A stretch of DNA of 64,000 bases, taken from assembly GCA_017555875.1 (NCBI GenBank), contig JAFZFN010000014.1:124001-188000 (forward strand). The letters are read 5' to 3'. Source of the DNA: Bacteroidaceae bacterium. Lineage in GTDB: Bacteria > Bacteroidota > Bacteroidia > Bacteroidales > Bacteroidaceae. Of this stretch, positions 6,909 to 17,200 are shown piece after piece (within the stretch, counting starts at the first letter, position 1; each line of letters opens with the position of its first letter). The translations under genes were made by a program, and so were the position numbers. The notes under the pieces are model-generated. The model was not told where the DNA came from, did not search any database, and saw only the letters and a list, made by a program, of their open reading frames with translations.

Positions 6909-9065
6909 ATGAGAAAATTTACTTTAATTCTTGCGTCGCTGTTCCTCAGCTTGGGCACAGTGAAGGCAGAGTCTGAGTATTGGTCTTATGCCAAGACTGT
7001 AACGGTTGGTGACAAAATCACTGACTTTAGTACTATTACTGATGGCCAAACCGTGGCATTTAAGAATGTCGGCCAAAATCGCTACATCACAATCAGTTTA
7101 GAAGCTGAGGCTGGAGTGAGCACTTCTGTAACTGGATTGAGCGTTTTTAAATTGCATCGAGTTGCAGAGACAACTAATCAGTTTACAATTGAGTCTGCAC
7201 GTGAGGGATATTATTTCCCCCAAATTCAAAATAATGGATGGCCCAATTACTACATGACCAATGCCGGGAATCCTACAGCATTTGAATTCTTGAGCACAAT
7301 GGCTGATGGCACAACACTCGGCGAAGGTCAGTTCGTAGTAAAGAGTACCACTGCAGAAGCTTATTTCGATGGTGGCGCAAATGATTTCACAGGTTGGCAA
7401 GGTAAGGGTAATAACTCAAAGTACGAGGTGTATATCGTAACACCCAGCACAGAGACATACACTACACTTCACTTTACACAAAACTATCGTAAGAATTCAA
7501 AGTTTTGGGATGCTGGTGATAATTTGAATGAGACTTGTCCTCAAGATGTACTCACTGCTCGCGACAATGAAAACCATGTTGTTCGTGGTGCCTTGACAGA
7601 TATCAATGTACCTCAAGACGGTAACATCACTATAACTTTCCAACACAATGGTGGTGACCACGCAATGAAGATTTTGGGTGCTGACATCATTAATGCTAAT
7701 GGTGATGTTGTCAAGTCTGACTATCATTTTGGAAGCACAGGTAACTCAAACTCACTGAATGAGTATATACTCTCTGACGTAAATGCAGGTGATTACACTC
7801 TCCGCTACTTCGTATGCGATGGCAATGACAATGACCACAATCTTGAGAATGCTCAAGGCAATGTTACTGTTATGGGTGCAAAATTGAGAGAAACTACGCT
7901 TACTGCAACTCTTACTAATGCTATCGGAAACTTTGAATTCACATACGAAGGTATCCCAGGAACTGAGCCCCAAATCACTGGCGTTTATGGCTACACCCTG
8001 TCTAATAAATCATTTGACAAGAATTATTTCACTGCTGCCATTACTTTCCCCTTCCCCGTGTCAAACCCTACTACCACCAATGCAACAATGATTGCAAACT
8101 TCAACGCCACACAAAGATGGCATGCAGTAGGCGAAGATGTAAAGGTGCAAACTGCTGCTCCCTCTCTCTCTGCAATCGATGAGTGGATGTGGGCTATCTA
8201 TCCTAGCTGCACCAATGGCGTATTCTCTTTCACTGTTAAGAACATCGCTACAGGTAAGTTTGTAACCGTAAACAAGGACCAAAATTCGTTCGACACTAAG
8301 GGTACAGTTACTCTCACCGAGGAAGGTACTGCTTTGGAGGCTATCACATGGCTCAGTGCACCTTGTTTCAAGATTCCCAACAAGACTTTGTATTTGACAA
8401 TTAATGGTACAGCCGATACGGATGTTTACTTGGCTACTTGGACTGGTGGCAACAATAGTCACAGCGGAAACAAACTTCATTTCCCCGCCCTCACCGCCCT
8501 CACCGCCTATACCGTAGACATCAGCGATGCAAAGGCTGCAACTCTCACAACCCCCATTGCTGTATCACGTCCCACAGGTGTAACAGCAGGCTATGTAAGC
8601 GGTGTGAATACCGACACTAAGGTGTTGACCTATACTGATGTAACTACCATCCCTGCTGGTGAGTCAGTAGTAATCTTCGGTGAGGCTGGCACATATACTT
8701 TCAGTGCAACCAACGATGCTGAAGAGTTTGAGAACGAGAACTACCTCGTAGGTTACACCGTAGCAACCGATATCCCCGAAGGTCAGACAGTATATGCTCT
8801 TGGCAATAAGACCAATGGTGTCGCATTCTATAGCTTCACAGGTACACAGTATGCTGCTTATAAGGCATATCTCCAGCTCCCCGAGGCTGATGCACAAGCC
8901 ATCGGTTATTTCAACGTGTTCGGTGGGGAGGGTACCACAAGCATTGAGAACACAGAGGTTGCTACTCAGAATTCAGTTGTGATTTTCGACCTCATGGGTC
9001 GTCGCGTAGAGACTATGACCGAGGGTAACATCTACATCGTGAACGGCAAAAAGATTATCCGCTAA
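6909..9065 (+). CDS. Secreted protein with T9SS-type C-terminal domain, function unknown
   Basis: The start chosen is ATG 6909; an upstream TTG at 6840 overlaps the -7 promoter box. The 718-residue product begins with a clean signal peptide (MRKFTLILASLFLSLGTVKA). Two stretches, near residues 25-190 and 420-540, look like ricin-type beta-trefoil repeats (NVGQNRYITI, KNIATGKFVTVN), suggesting carbohydrate binding, but no enzyme motif is visible. The end, with VVIFDLMGRRVETM then YIVNGKKIIR, is the pattern of Bacteroidetes type IX sorting domains, so it is probably exported by the Gld/Por machinery encoded at 36-42 kb. Base composition is more AT-rich than its neighbours. The function is not recognised. 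Confidence 0.7.
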   Translation: MRKFTLILASLFLSLGTVKAESEYWSYAKTVTVGDKITDFSTITDGQTVAFKNVGQNRYITISLEAEAGVSTSVTGLSVFKLHRVAETTNQFTIESAREGYYFPQIQNNGWPNYYMTNAGNPTAFEFLSTMADGTTLGEGQFVVKSTTAEAYFDGGANDFTGWQGKGNNSKYEVYIVTPSTETYTTLHFTQNYRKNSKFWDAGDNLNETCPQDVLTARDNENHVVRGALTDINVPQDGNITITFQHNGGDHAMKILGADIINANGDVVKSDYHFGSTGNSNSLNEYILSDVNAGDYTLRYFVCDGNDNDHNLENAQGNVTVMGAKLRETTLTATLTNAIGNFEFTYEGIPGTEPQITGVYGYTLSNKSFDKNYFTAAITFPFPVSNPTTTNATMIANFNATQRWHAVGEDVKVQTAAPSLSAIDEWMWAIYPSCTNGVFSFTVKNIATGKFVTVNKDQNSFDTKGTVTLTEEGTALEAITWLSAPCFKIPNKTLYLTINGTADTDVYLATWTGGNNSHSGNKLHFPALTALTAYTVDISDAKAATLTTPIAVSRPTGVTAGYVSGVNTDTKVLTYTDVTTIPAGESVVIFGEAGTYTFSATNDAEEFENENYLVGYTVATDIPEGQTVYALGNKTNGVAFYSFTGTQYAAYKAYLQLPEADAQAIGYFNVFGGEGTTSIENTEVATQNSVVIFDLMGRRVETMTEGNIYIVNGKKIIR

Positions 9066-9140
9066 ACACTCATTTATGATTTCTGATTTATGACTTATTT
9101 CGCAGGGCGCGGAGTAAATCATAAATCGGGAAGCATAAGA

Positions 9141-9181
9141 CAAAATCAAAAATCATAAATCAAAAATCATAAATCACAGAT
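9141..9181 (+). repeat. Heptamer tract before the small peptide gene
   Basis: Five 7-bp units (CAAAATC, then alternating AAAAATC and ATAAATC) at 9141-9175 followed by ACAGAT and the ATG at 9182. An inverted relative of the units lies at 9072-9090. Confidence 0.85.
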
Positions 9182-9340
9182 ATGAAGAAGACATATATCG
9201 CTCCCGAGATGGAGGTAATCAATGTAATGACAGAGTGCAACATGATGGCTGCATCTACATATAGCGACGCTGAAACTGTTGCTGCTGGTGAAGAGCTCGG
9301 TAACGACCGTCGTGGCGGCTGGGGCAACCTCTGGGACTAA
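9182..9340 (+). CDS. 52-residue peptide of the MKKTYxxPEMEV type
   Basis: A short gene starting MKKTYIAPEMEVINVMTECN and ending RRGGWGNLWD before TAA. The start MKK.Y..P..EV, the Met/Ala-rich middle (MMAAS) and the Trp/Asp-rich end are seen in many small uncharacterised Bacteroidales proteins that often follow surface or secreted protein genes. It has no signal peptide. The spacing to a heptamer tract directly before ATG and a strong terminator 54 bp after the stop support a real gene. It may be co-transcribed with the T9SS substrate 116 bp upstream. Function is unknown; a processed peptide is possible but not shown. Confidence 0.7.
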   Translation: MKKTYIAPEMEVINVMTECNMMAASTYSDAETVAAGEELGNDRRGGWGNLWD

Positions 9341-9393
9341 TCCCCTCGCTGAGCTGACGCTCATAGCGGCTCGTCCGCACACACTATACTCCC

Positions 9394-9424
9394 AAGAGGG
9401 GGCGGTGACTCACCGCTCCCTCTT
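9394..9424 (+). terminator. Terminator after the small peptide gene
   Basis: Hairpin with arms AAGAGGGGGCGGTGA and TCACCGCTCCCTCTT (near-perfect), 54 bp downstream of the stop at 9340, followed by TGTTGTG. Confidence 0.75.
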
Positions 9425-9584
9425 GTTGTGTCTTGTCGCTGACTAACGGAGTGCCCACGAAATCTCACGAATCCTCCGCTCTTGCGCCTGAGATGGCGAT
9501 TTATCGTAGGTGCGGCCACGAATCATTGCACCTGCGGCGCGAGTGGCTCGCAGGTGCGTGGGGGAGTGCGTCGTGATGCAATGT

Positions 9585-9869
9585 ACTCAGTTACTCAGTT
9601 ACTCAATTACTCAGTTGTTTTTTTTCTTTGAGTATGGGGATAGGGTAAAAGTAGGGATTTTGATAAAGCATATATAGATAGTATAATAGATATAGATATA
9701 ATAATAATATATATATACATATATAATAGTTAATATATATATAATTAATAATATATATAGTATTAATACTATTTATCTATAATTTCGTTTTATCGTTTTT
9801 CGCTACGTTGCTTTTCTCTCTATATTTCTTTTTGAGTAATTGAGTAACTGAGTAATTGAGTAACTGAGT
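9585..9869. repeat. Inverted octamer arrays flanking a 92% AT island
   Basis: Left array: four 8-bp units ACTCAGTT/ACTCAATT at 9585-9616. Right array: four units AATTGAGT/AACTGAGT at 9838-9869, inverted to the left one. Between them 9671-9780 has only 9 G/C in 110 bases. The stretch 9341-9873 has no gene; it separates the convergent peptide gene and nhaA, and the right array ends 4 bp from the nhaA stop. Confidence 0.85.
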
Positions 9870-9873
9870 GTGA

Positions 9874-11238
9874 TCAGGCCTTCGCGGTGTTGTCGGCCTT
9901 TGCGCGGGGGAGCGTCTTGTGGAGCATGAGGCAACCGAGGAGGGCAGAGAGGAGCGAGCCTATGAGCACACCGAGCTTGGCCTGTCCCAGGAGGGCGGTG
10001 CCGGCATCGCCGAGGCCCGAGTAGGAGAGGTCGGCGATGAACATCGACACGGTGAACCCGATGCCACACACTACGCACACGCTGGCAAATGACTTCCAGG
10101 TGGCACCCTTGGGGAGCGACACGAGGCCGAGGCGTATGGCGAGCCATGAGAAGGAGAAGACGCCGACAAACTTGCCCACGACGAGGCCCAGCATGGCGGC
10201 GAGGCTCACGCCCGAGAAGAGGGTGGCGAGGCTCATGCCCGTGAGGTCGATGCCTGCATTGGCGAAGGCGAAGAGGGGGATCACGACGCGGTTGATGGGC
10301 CAGTGGAGGTTGTCCTCGAGGTCCTGCAGGGGGCTGATCATCTTGTCGGCGGCCGACTCGATGCTCTTGAGCGTGTGTATCTCGTCGTTGGTGAGGACGA
10401 TGGTGTTGTGCAGGTCGTCGACCTCGATGACGGGAAACTTGTTCACATTGGTGCGGATGCGCTCAAGGTAGTAGCCTGTGCCGGCCTTGAGGGTGGCAGG
10501 GACGAAGAAGGCTACGATGACGCCCGAGAGGGTGGCGTGGATGCCCGAGTTGAGCATGAAGTACCACAGCACCACACCCATGGAGATGTAGAAGGCCTTG
10601 GAGCGCACGTTGCGTATGTTGGCCAGGCAGAGGGCGCCCACACACAGGGCCGAGAGGCCGAGCGAGGCGAGGTCGATGGTGGAGGAGTAGAAGAGGGCGA
10701 TGACGATGATGCCGCCCAGGTCGTCGGCCACGGCGAGGGCCGCGAGAAACATCTTGAGGCCCATGGGGACACGCGTCTTGAAGATGGCGAGGATGCCGAG
10801 CGAGAAGGCGATGTCGGTGGCCATGGGGATGGCCATGCCGCGCTGGATGGCTGCGTCGGCGGGGCTCGCGAGGAGGAAGATGAGCACGGGCACGATCATG
10901 CCGCCACAGGCACCGATGATGGGGAGCAGGGCCTTGTCCATGGAGGAGAGCTCGCCCACCTTGATCTCGCGCTTGATCTCGAGGCCTACCGAGAGGAAGA
11001 AGATGGCCATGAAGAAGTCGTTGACCAGCTCACCCAAAGTGAGGGGATGGCCTCCGTGGCTGAAGAGGTTGATGGGGCCCACGGAGAGGGCTACCTCGAG
11101 ACTCCAGATGTTGTCGTACCACTCGTTGACACCCCAAAGCTTGAAGTTGGCCATGACGAGCGCCAGGATGGTGAAGATCAGCAGCAGCACACTGGAGCTG
11201 ACGTGTAGCTTTAGCTTACTCTTGAAACTGTAGTTCAT
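9874..11238 (-). CDS. nhaA: Na+/H+ antiporter NhaA
   Basis: Electrogenic sodium/proton antiporter of the inner membrane, for sodium and alkaline pH homeostasis. The 454-residue product has about 12 hydrophobic segments with hallmark motifs: FFLSVGLEIKREI near residue 80, ATDIAFSLGIL near residue 140, and AVADDLGGIIVI near residue 168, whose paired Asp residues bind the ion. The C-terminal part is longer than E. coli NhaA (388 residues), as is common in Bacteroidetes. It follows a hairpin that ends the upstream operon, so it probably has its own promoter, but I found no convincing TAnnTTTG box. Confidence 0.95.
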   Translation of the reverse strand: MNYSFKSKLKLHVSSSVLLLIFTILALVMANFKLWGVNEWYDNIWSLEVALSVGPINLFSHGGHPLTLGELVNDFFMAIFFLSVGLEIKREIKVGELSSMDKALLPIIGACGGMIVPVLIFLLASPADAAIQRGMAIPMATDIAFSLGILAIFKTRVPMGLKMFLAALAVADDLGGIIVIALFYSSTIDLASLGLSALCVGALCLANIRNVRSKAFYISMGVVLWYFMLNSGIHATLSGVIVAFFVPATLKAGTGYYLERIRTNVNKFPVIEVDDLHNTIVLTNDEIHTLKSIESAADKMISPLQDLEDNLHWPINRVVIPLFAFANAGIDLTGMSLATLFSGVSLAAMLGLVVGKFVGVFSFSWLAIRLGLVSLPKGATWKSFASVCVVCGIGFTVSMFIADLSYSGLGDAGTALLGQAKLGVLIGSLLSALLGCLMLHKTLPRAKADNTAKA

Positions 11239-11301
11239 AGTTTGTTGTTTTTTTTGATGCGTTATATTTATAGGTATAAATGATGCGTATGCCTAAACAG
11301 A

Positions 11302-11350
11302 ACACTTGCCGCATCTCCGTGGTTTGTTTTTGTGGATTCGCGGCAAGTGT
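11302..11350 (-). terminator. Hairpin between the AlkD-like gene and nhaA
   Basis: Arms ACACTTGCCGC and GCGGCAAGTGT pair over 11 bp around a 27-nt loop. Read on the minus strand the right arm is followed by TCTGTTT. It probably ends the DPP3-AlkD transcript. Confidence 0.65.
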
Positions 11351-11367
11351 AATGTGTGGGGTCTCGA

Positions 11368-11919
11368 TCAGGGGGCCTCGTAGCGCTCAAGGGCTGTCTG
11401 GGCGGCTTGCTTGATGAGCAGGTCGTCGCCCCTCAGGGCGGCTTGGGCTTGGTCGACAAACTCGTTGCGGCTGCGCTCGTTCATCTCGGTGCCGTGGAGG
11501 GCAAAGAGGTGGGCGATGAGGCGGAATCCGGTGTACTGCTCCATGCGACGATCCGATGCCATCCACTGGAAGGCCTTCTGTGAGGCGTAGGGGAGGCGGC
11601 GCAGGAGGGCCATGCAGAGGTAGTCGGCCAGCTCGGTGTTGGTGACGCTCTCCATCCAGTAGTCGGCCAGCTCGGGGGCAAAGGTATCGGTGGGTTGCAG
11701 GTAGGCGGCGAGGATCTTGCACTCGCGGATGTCCTCCCTCCACAGGGCCTGTGCCAGCTCGTGGTCTTGCTCATAGCCTGCGGCGATCTCCTTGAGGCGC
11801 GGTAGCTCGACGCCGAAGATGAGGCGATACGTCAGCCCCTTCTCGCGCAGGCTCTGCGAGAGCACTCCGTTCATGAAGAGGCGGAGCTGGGCTTTGATTT
11901 GGCGGATGGTTTCGTGCAT
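11368..11919 (-). CDS. DNA alkylation repair (AlkD-like) HEAT-repeat protein
   Basis: The 183-residue all-helical product matches the shorter Bacteroidetes members of the AlkC/AlkD DNA glycosylase superfamily: an N-terminal GLTYRLIFGVELPRLKEIA, then WREDIRECKILAAYL and YWMESVTNTELADYLC, built as helical repeats. True AlkD enzymes remove N3/N7-alkylated purines without base flipping; whether this short form is active cannot be judged here. Its start is 8 bp after the stop of the upstream peptidase gene, so the two form an operon that appears to end in the hairpin at 11302-11350. Confidence 0.75.
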   Translation of the reverse strand: MHETIRQIKAQLRLFMNGVLSQSLREKGLTYRLIFGVELPRLKEIAAGYEQDHELAQALWREDIRECKILAAYLQPTDTFAPELADYWMESVTNTELADYLCMALLRRLPYASQKAFQWMASDRRMEQYTGFRLIAHLFALHGTEMNERSRNEFVDQAQAALRGDDLLIKQAAQTALERYEAP

Positions 11920-11927
11920 GTTTTACA

Positions 11928-13964
11928 TTAGTTTCTATAAGGCAACGTAGCGTAGTCGGTGCTGTAGCGGAGCATCTGTGCGTCGTAGCTCTCGTCGTAG
12001 GAGAGGGTGACGTCGGTGATGTTGCCCTCAGCATCGGTGATGGCGGTGTAGACGGGGTTGATGAAGCCCTTGTAGGGGGCGAGGTTGAGCGCTGCATAGC
12101 GGTCGAGGATCTCGCGGTGGAGCTCCTGGTCGACCTGCACGGCATATTGCTCTACCAGCTGGCGGCCAGCCTCGTAGTCACCCTCGGACTTGATGCGCTG
12201 CACCTCGGCAAGGAGCTCGCCGAAGAGGGCGCGGAGCTTCTCATAGTCGTTGATCTTCACGAAGGTCTTGCCGTCGCGCTTCACGAGCTCGATGACGTTG
12301 TCGGCCTTGCCGTGCTCGTAGGCCCAGCGGGCGATGAGCTGGCGGTTGCGCATGTGGGCCTCCTCGACGGTGGCACCCGGCTCGATGCGCACGAGCTGTG
12401 TCATGAGGCCGTTCATCATCTGGCCATAGTACTCAGCCTTGTAGGCCTCGGCATTGGGGAGCAGGCCGAGCTCTACCATCTTGGGGTCGCCGATGTAGTA
12501 GAGGCCGAAGAGGTCGGCACGGGTCTCCTCGATGGTGGAGCCGTGGGCCTTGAGCGCGTCGGGGTCGACACCGGGGAGCAGCTTGCCTGAGCCGTGGCCG
12601 AGGCACTCGTGGAGGTCGGTGTGGAGGTCGCCGGTGAGCGCATCGTACTGCTCGATGAGGCGGCGCTCCTCGTCGCTATAGACAAACTCCTCGTTGAAGC
12701 CGTTGCCGAGGGCGGCCATGTTGTAGGCCTCGGTGAGGTTGCCGATGGTCACAGACTTGGAGCCGTGGGCACTGCGTATCCAGTTGGAGTTGGGGAGGTT
12801 GATGCCGATGGCGGTCGAGGGGTAGAGGTCACCGGCGAGGATGGCGGCGGTGATGACCTTGGCGGTCACGCCCTTGACGGTCTCCTTCTTGAAGCGGTTG
12901 TCCATGGGCGAGTTGTCCTCGAACCACTGGGCATTGTCGCTGATGGTCTGTGTGCGCTTGGTAGCCTCGACGTCCTTGAAGTTGACGATCGACTCCCACG
13001 AAGCCTTCATGCCGAGGGGGTCGCCGTAGCTCTCGGTGAAGCCGTTGACGAAGTCGATGTGTGAGTCGAGGTCGTTGACCCAAGCGATGCAGTAGTCGTC
13101 GAAGTCCTCGAGGCTACCCGAGCGGTAGTACTTGATGAGCTTCTCGATGACTGCCTTCTGCTCGTCGTTCTCGGCCACGGTGAGGGCCTTCTCGAGCCAG
13201 TAGACCACCTTGCTGAGCGCCTCGCCATAGAGGCCGTCGGTGTGCCACACCTTCTCGACCAGCTTGCCGTCCTCCTTCACGAGGCGGCTATTCATGCCGT
13301 ACATCACGGGGGTGGCGTCGTTGGGGTCCTTGAGGTTGTTATAGAAAGCTTCGGCCTCGGCCTGGGTCACGTCGTCGTAGTAGTTGCTGGCCGAGGTGAG
13401 CACGAGGTCCTGGCCGTCGGCCTGGTTGACACGCTTGGGCATCACCGTGGGGTCGAAGATGGCGGGGAACACCTCGTCGCATAGCTCGGCAAGGGTCTGG
13501 CCCTCGGCCAAGGGGAGCTTGTCGGTGTCGACAGAGGCCAACGCCTCGCGGAAGAACTCCTCAGAGAAGCCGGGCTGGAACTTGTCGGCACTATAGTGGT
13601 GATGGATGCCGCTCGAGAACCACACACGCTTGGTGTAGGTCACGAAGTTGGCCCACTCCTCGGTGGTCTTGTCGCCCTGATAGTCGGTGTAGACGGTCTC
13701 GAGCATCTTGCGGATGACGAGGTTGTGACGGCCATTCTGGTCGAAGAGGATGTCGCGGCCTTGCAGGGCGGCCTCCTGGAGGTAATAGACGAGCTTCTTC
13801 TGGTCGAGTGTGAGTTCATCGAAGCCCTTCACTTCGTAACGAAGCATCTGGATATCAGCAAAGTTCTCGCTGGTGTAGTTGAAGGCTACGTCGGCCTCCT
13901 TACCCTTGTCGCATGATACACATAGTGCAGTTGCCATGGCTAACATTGTCAGTTGTTTTCTCAT
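11928..13964 (-). CDS. Dipeptidyl peptidase III, M49 family, lipoprotein
   Basis: Zinc metallopeptidase that releases dipeptides from the N-terminus of short peptides. The 678-residue product has the M49 zinc motif HECLGH at residues 452-457 (family form HExxGH) and the second motif EETRAD at 479-484, which gives the third zinc ligand. The N-terminus has a hydrophobic stretch ending in CVSC-D, an imperfect lipobox, so it is probably a periplasmic or surface lipoprotein. Automatic pipelines sometimes misname this family dihydrofolate reductase. It is first of a two-gene operon with the AlkD-like gene; a TACTTTTG box lies 42 bp upstream of the ATG. Confidence 0.93.
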   Translation of the reverse strand: MRKQLTMLAMATALCVSCDKGKEADVAFNYTSENFADIQMLRYEVKGFDELTLDQKKLVYYLQEAALQGRDILFDQNGRHNLVIRKMLETVYTDYQGDKTTEEWANFVTYTKRVWFSSGIHHHYSADKFQPGFSEEFFREALASVDTDKLPLAEGQTLAELCDEVFPAIFDPTVMPKRVNQADGQDLVLTSASNYYDDVTQAEAEAFYNNLKDPNDATPVMYGMNSRLVKEDGKLVEKVWHTDGLYGEALSKVVYWLEKALTVAENDEQKAVIEKLIKYYRSGSLEDFDDYCIAWVNDLDSHIDFVNGFTESYGDPLGMKASWESIVNFKDVEATKRTQTISDNAQWFEDNSPMDNRFKKETVKGVTAKVITAAILAGDLYPSTAIGINLPNSNWIRSAHGSKSVTIGNLTEAYNMAALGNGFNEEFVYSDEERRLIEQYDALTGDLHTDLHECLGHGSGKLLPGVDPDALKAHGSTIEETRADLFGLYYIGDPKMVELGLLPNAEAYKAEYYGQMMNGLMTQLVRIEPGATVEEAHMRNRQLIARWAYEHGKADNVIELVKRDGKTFVKINDYEKLRALFGELLAEVQRIKSEGDYEAGRQLVEQYAVQVDQELHREILDRYAALNLAPYKGFINPVYTAITDAEGNITDVTLSYDESYDAQMLRYSTDYATLPYRN

Positions 13965-14005
13965 TGTTTATATTATTATTGGTTTGTATGCCTTCTTTGA
14001 AGCCA

Positions 14006-14038
14006 CAAAAGTACACAAAAATTCCTGCAAACGCGCAA
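14006..14038 (-). promoter_or_regulatory. Promoter of the DPP3-AlkD operon
   Basis: On the minus strand: TTG (14036-14038), 22-bp spacer, TACTTTTG (14006-14013). Confidence 0.6.
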
Positions 14039-14105
14039 GGTTGGGCTAAGAATTCTTTGTGCCGATGGTGCATTGTATGCGTTTTTCTAAAGAAAGATGG
14101 GGGAT

Positions 14106-14139
14106 TTTGTTGATATTTTGCAAAAAAACACTACCTTTG
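14106..14139 (+). promoter_or_regulatory. Promoter of the M60 peptidase gene
   Basis: TTTG (14106-14109), 22-bp spacer, TACCTTTG (14132-14139), 70 bp before the ATG at 14209. Divergent from the promoter at 14006-14038. Confidence 0.65.
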
Positions 14140-14208
14140 TCCCGAATATACCATATTGTGTAGAAAAAGAGTTAAAAAGAGTACTAACCAATTATCCATG
14201 ATAAACGT

Positions 14209-17200
14209 ATGAAAAGACTTCAACTTTTTGCTTTATCGGTGCTGTGTGCAGTATTTGCTCACGCACAGTTTGTTGCCCCCTCAGAGGGCGTGTTCCGCAT
14301 CGTCAATGTGGGCTACAATGCCGCATTGATGGAGGACTTTGTGAACAGTACACTGCATTGTACATCTAGCATTGGCGACAATGATGACTACGAGCAGTTG
14401 TGGATTCTAAAAGAATCAGGTAGCGGATACAGTTTGCAGAACGTATTCACTGGCGCTTACATCCAAACTGGAAATACCGGTACGGAGGTTAACTATTGGA
14501 CCGGTTCGACACCCAAGACCTTTAACATCGTTGCAACCGATAAGGCAGATGCTTATAACATCTGGGATTCAACGTTGGGTGCACAGGGCTTGCACAGTAA
14601 GGGTGCAAACGGCAACGTGGTAAAATGGGTTGACTGCGACGCTTCACGTTGGTATCTTGCTAAGGTAGACCTCTCTGACGAGGAAATTGCAATCGCACGC
14701 GCTGAGTTCGAGCGCCTCACTGGTGGTGACAATTTGGACGACTACCAAAAGACGTTGGACGAAGTGTTTGCTGATAAGGCTTGCACCGTGCTGAGCGAGG
14801 CATATGCTGCTATGAGCGCTAAGGAAATTGAGGATGCTTTGACAGGCAAAATCCCCGAGGCATTGGTAGCAATGGCCGTAAAGGTGAAGACTGGCGAATG
14901 GGGCGAGCTCAATGAGAAGGAAAACAAGCCCGGATGGGACGACTACTACGCAAAGAAGTTCCGCATACAGATGATTGAGCCCTATAGCATCGCAGGTGAA
15001 ATCACCGAATGGATTGGCCACCAAGGTCATACCAATATGGACAACCCCACTGGTGTTTATGCCAACAAGCGTCAGGTACTCTATGTTATGGTAGAAGGTG
15101 AGATTAAGGAAGGCGCCGAGCTTTGGGGTACATGGATCGTAGGTCACTCTAAGATGCCCAACTACAACAATGGCTATTCTAATGGTATCCGTCTGCACGA
15201 AGGTTTGAACCTCATTCCTCTTGGCGCTGATGGTAGTGCACTCTACATCAACTACCTCGTACATACCTATGACAAGGAGAAGAAACAGTTTACTAACAAG
15301 TTGAGCAACTATGATGACCTCAAGGTGCACATCGAGGGCGGTTACCTCAACGGTTACTATAATGCAGTGGGTGACGCACTCTATACTCCCGATAACGATG
15401 ACGACTGGGTATACTATGAGGATCGTGCCAACTTGGAGAATATTACCATCCTCGGTCGCTACGAGGTGCTTCAGTTCGAGCTCAACGACGTAATGGGCGT
15501 AACGAACGATAAGGGTGAGGAAATCAACGAAAAGGGATTGGCATACTATTTCCCCGAGATGTTGCCCGCCGAAATGCCTAACAGCCCTGCATTCACAGCC
15601 CCCAACCAGCGTATCAACGCTATCGTTGAGGCTTGGGACCGTATCTTCCTCTCTGAGAAGATGACCCTCGGTGTAGCTAGCAAGGCTGAGGTTGATTCAA
15701 TGAACAAACTCTTCCCCCGTTTGGATGGCAATTGGGAGAATCCTGCCGAAATCTACAACTATGACGAAACATTGTATGCGTTCTGCGATAGTATCAAGGA
15801 ACGTGACGGTGACTACGGTGAATACTACAACCATCATGGTTTGGCCTATGGTACACGTTCAGGCTACATGTATGGTAGCTGGGACCACTGCGGATACCAC
15901 ATCAACACCACTCATAGCATTTTGGCATGCATTGCTACCGAAGCTGGCCCCACATGGGGACCTGCTCACGAGATTGGTCACCAGCACCAGGCACTCTATA
16001 CCCTCAACGGTGAGATGGAGGTAACCAACAACACCTTCGCAAACATTGCCGTATGGTACATGGGTATGGGTACATCACGTGTGAATGGCACCGAGGGTAA
16101 CCTTGCTCACGTATACGACAACTTCAAGGCAGGTAACTATATCTTCGGCAACAACATCTGGGCGCTCACCCAGCGCTACTATCGTTTGTGGCTCTATTAT
16201 CACCGCGCTGGTAACAACACCCAGTTCTTCCCCCGCTTGTTCGAGTTGATTCGCCAAAAGCCGATGGAGCGCAGCTATGGTAGCGGTAGTGAGATGCGTC
16301 CCAATGATAAGGGCGTGGTGGAAAACACTGGCTTCCAGCTCACCAATGGTTATCGTTCATACCTCCACTTCTATCAGCTCTGTTGTGAGGCTGCTCAGGA
16401 GGACTTGACCGAATTCTTCCGTGCATATGGTTGCTTCGTGCCCGTTGATGGTGCTTTCCAGGGTGACTACACCAACTCGAAGTACTACACCACACAGAAG
16501 GAGATCGACAAGGCTATCGCCGAGGTGAAGGCTAAGGGCTATCCCGTAAACAACAAGGTGCTCTTCATCAACGACTGTACATCTGGTGTCACCTATGGTC
16601 ACGACGGTAAGACACGTCGTAGCTACTGGGATGGTGAGTCTGGTGCTGGCAAGAACGCAGAGGTGGGTCTCTACACTGACTATCTCAACAATACTCCTAT
16701 CTCGGGTACCTACGTATATTCATTGGTTAACCTCAAGCTCACTGTTGAGGGCGGTAAGGGTGCTGTAGGTTTCGCCGTATATAATAAGGAGGGCGAGATT
16801 CAGGCATTCTCTAACAACCATAGCTTCTACCTCAATAAGGATGTGGAAATGAAGCTCCGCACAGAAGAGTATAAATTGGTGGCCGTGAGTGCAACTGGTG
16901 AGGATGTTGAGGTTATCAACAAGGCCCTCCAAGGCACACCCGAGGAACAGCTCGCTAACTTGAAGGCTGCATTGGAGATTGCCAAGAACTATATCTCAAG
17001 AACTGACGAGACAGGTACCAAGATTGGTTATCTGCTCCCCGACTCAGTGGGGTACTATGCAGAGCTGATCGCCAAGATTGAGAACGTCATCGAAAATCAA
17101 GATACTACAGAGTATAAGTATGGTGAGTGGTTCATCACACTTGACGCTACCAATGCAGGTATCCTCGCTAACACCACCTCACGTGTGCCCCTTGTGCCCA

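Noticed and set aside
9585-9869. Octamer arrays as iterons of a replication origin
   Set aside because: No replication initiator gene is nearby and the arrays are inverted rather than direct; kept only as a repeat feature.
10303-11208. 301-codon open frame on the plus strand, very acidic and Gly/Glu/His-rich
   Set aside because: Antisense to nhaA. Its odd composition comes from the codon bias of the membrane protein on the other strand.
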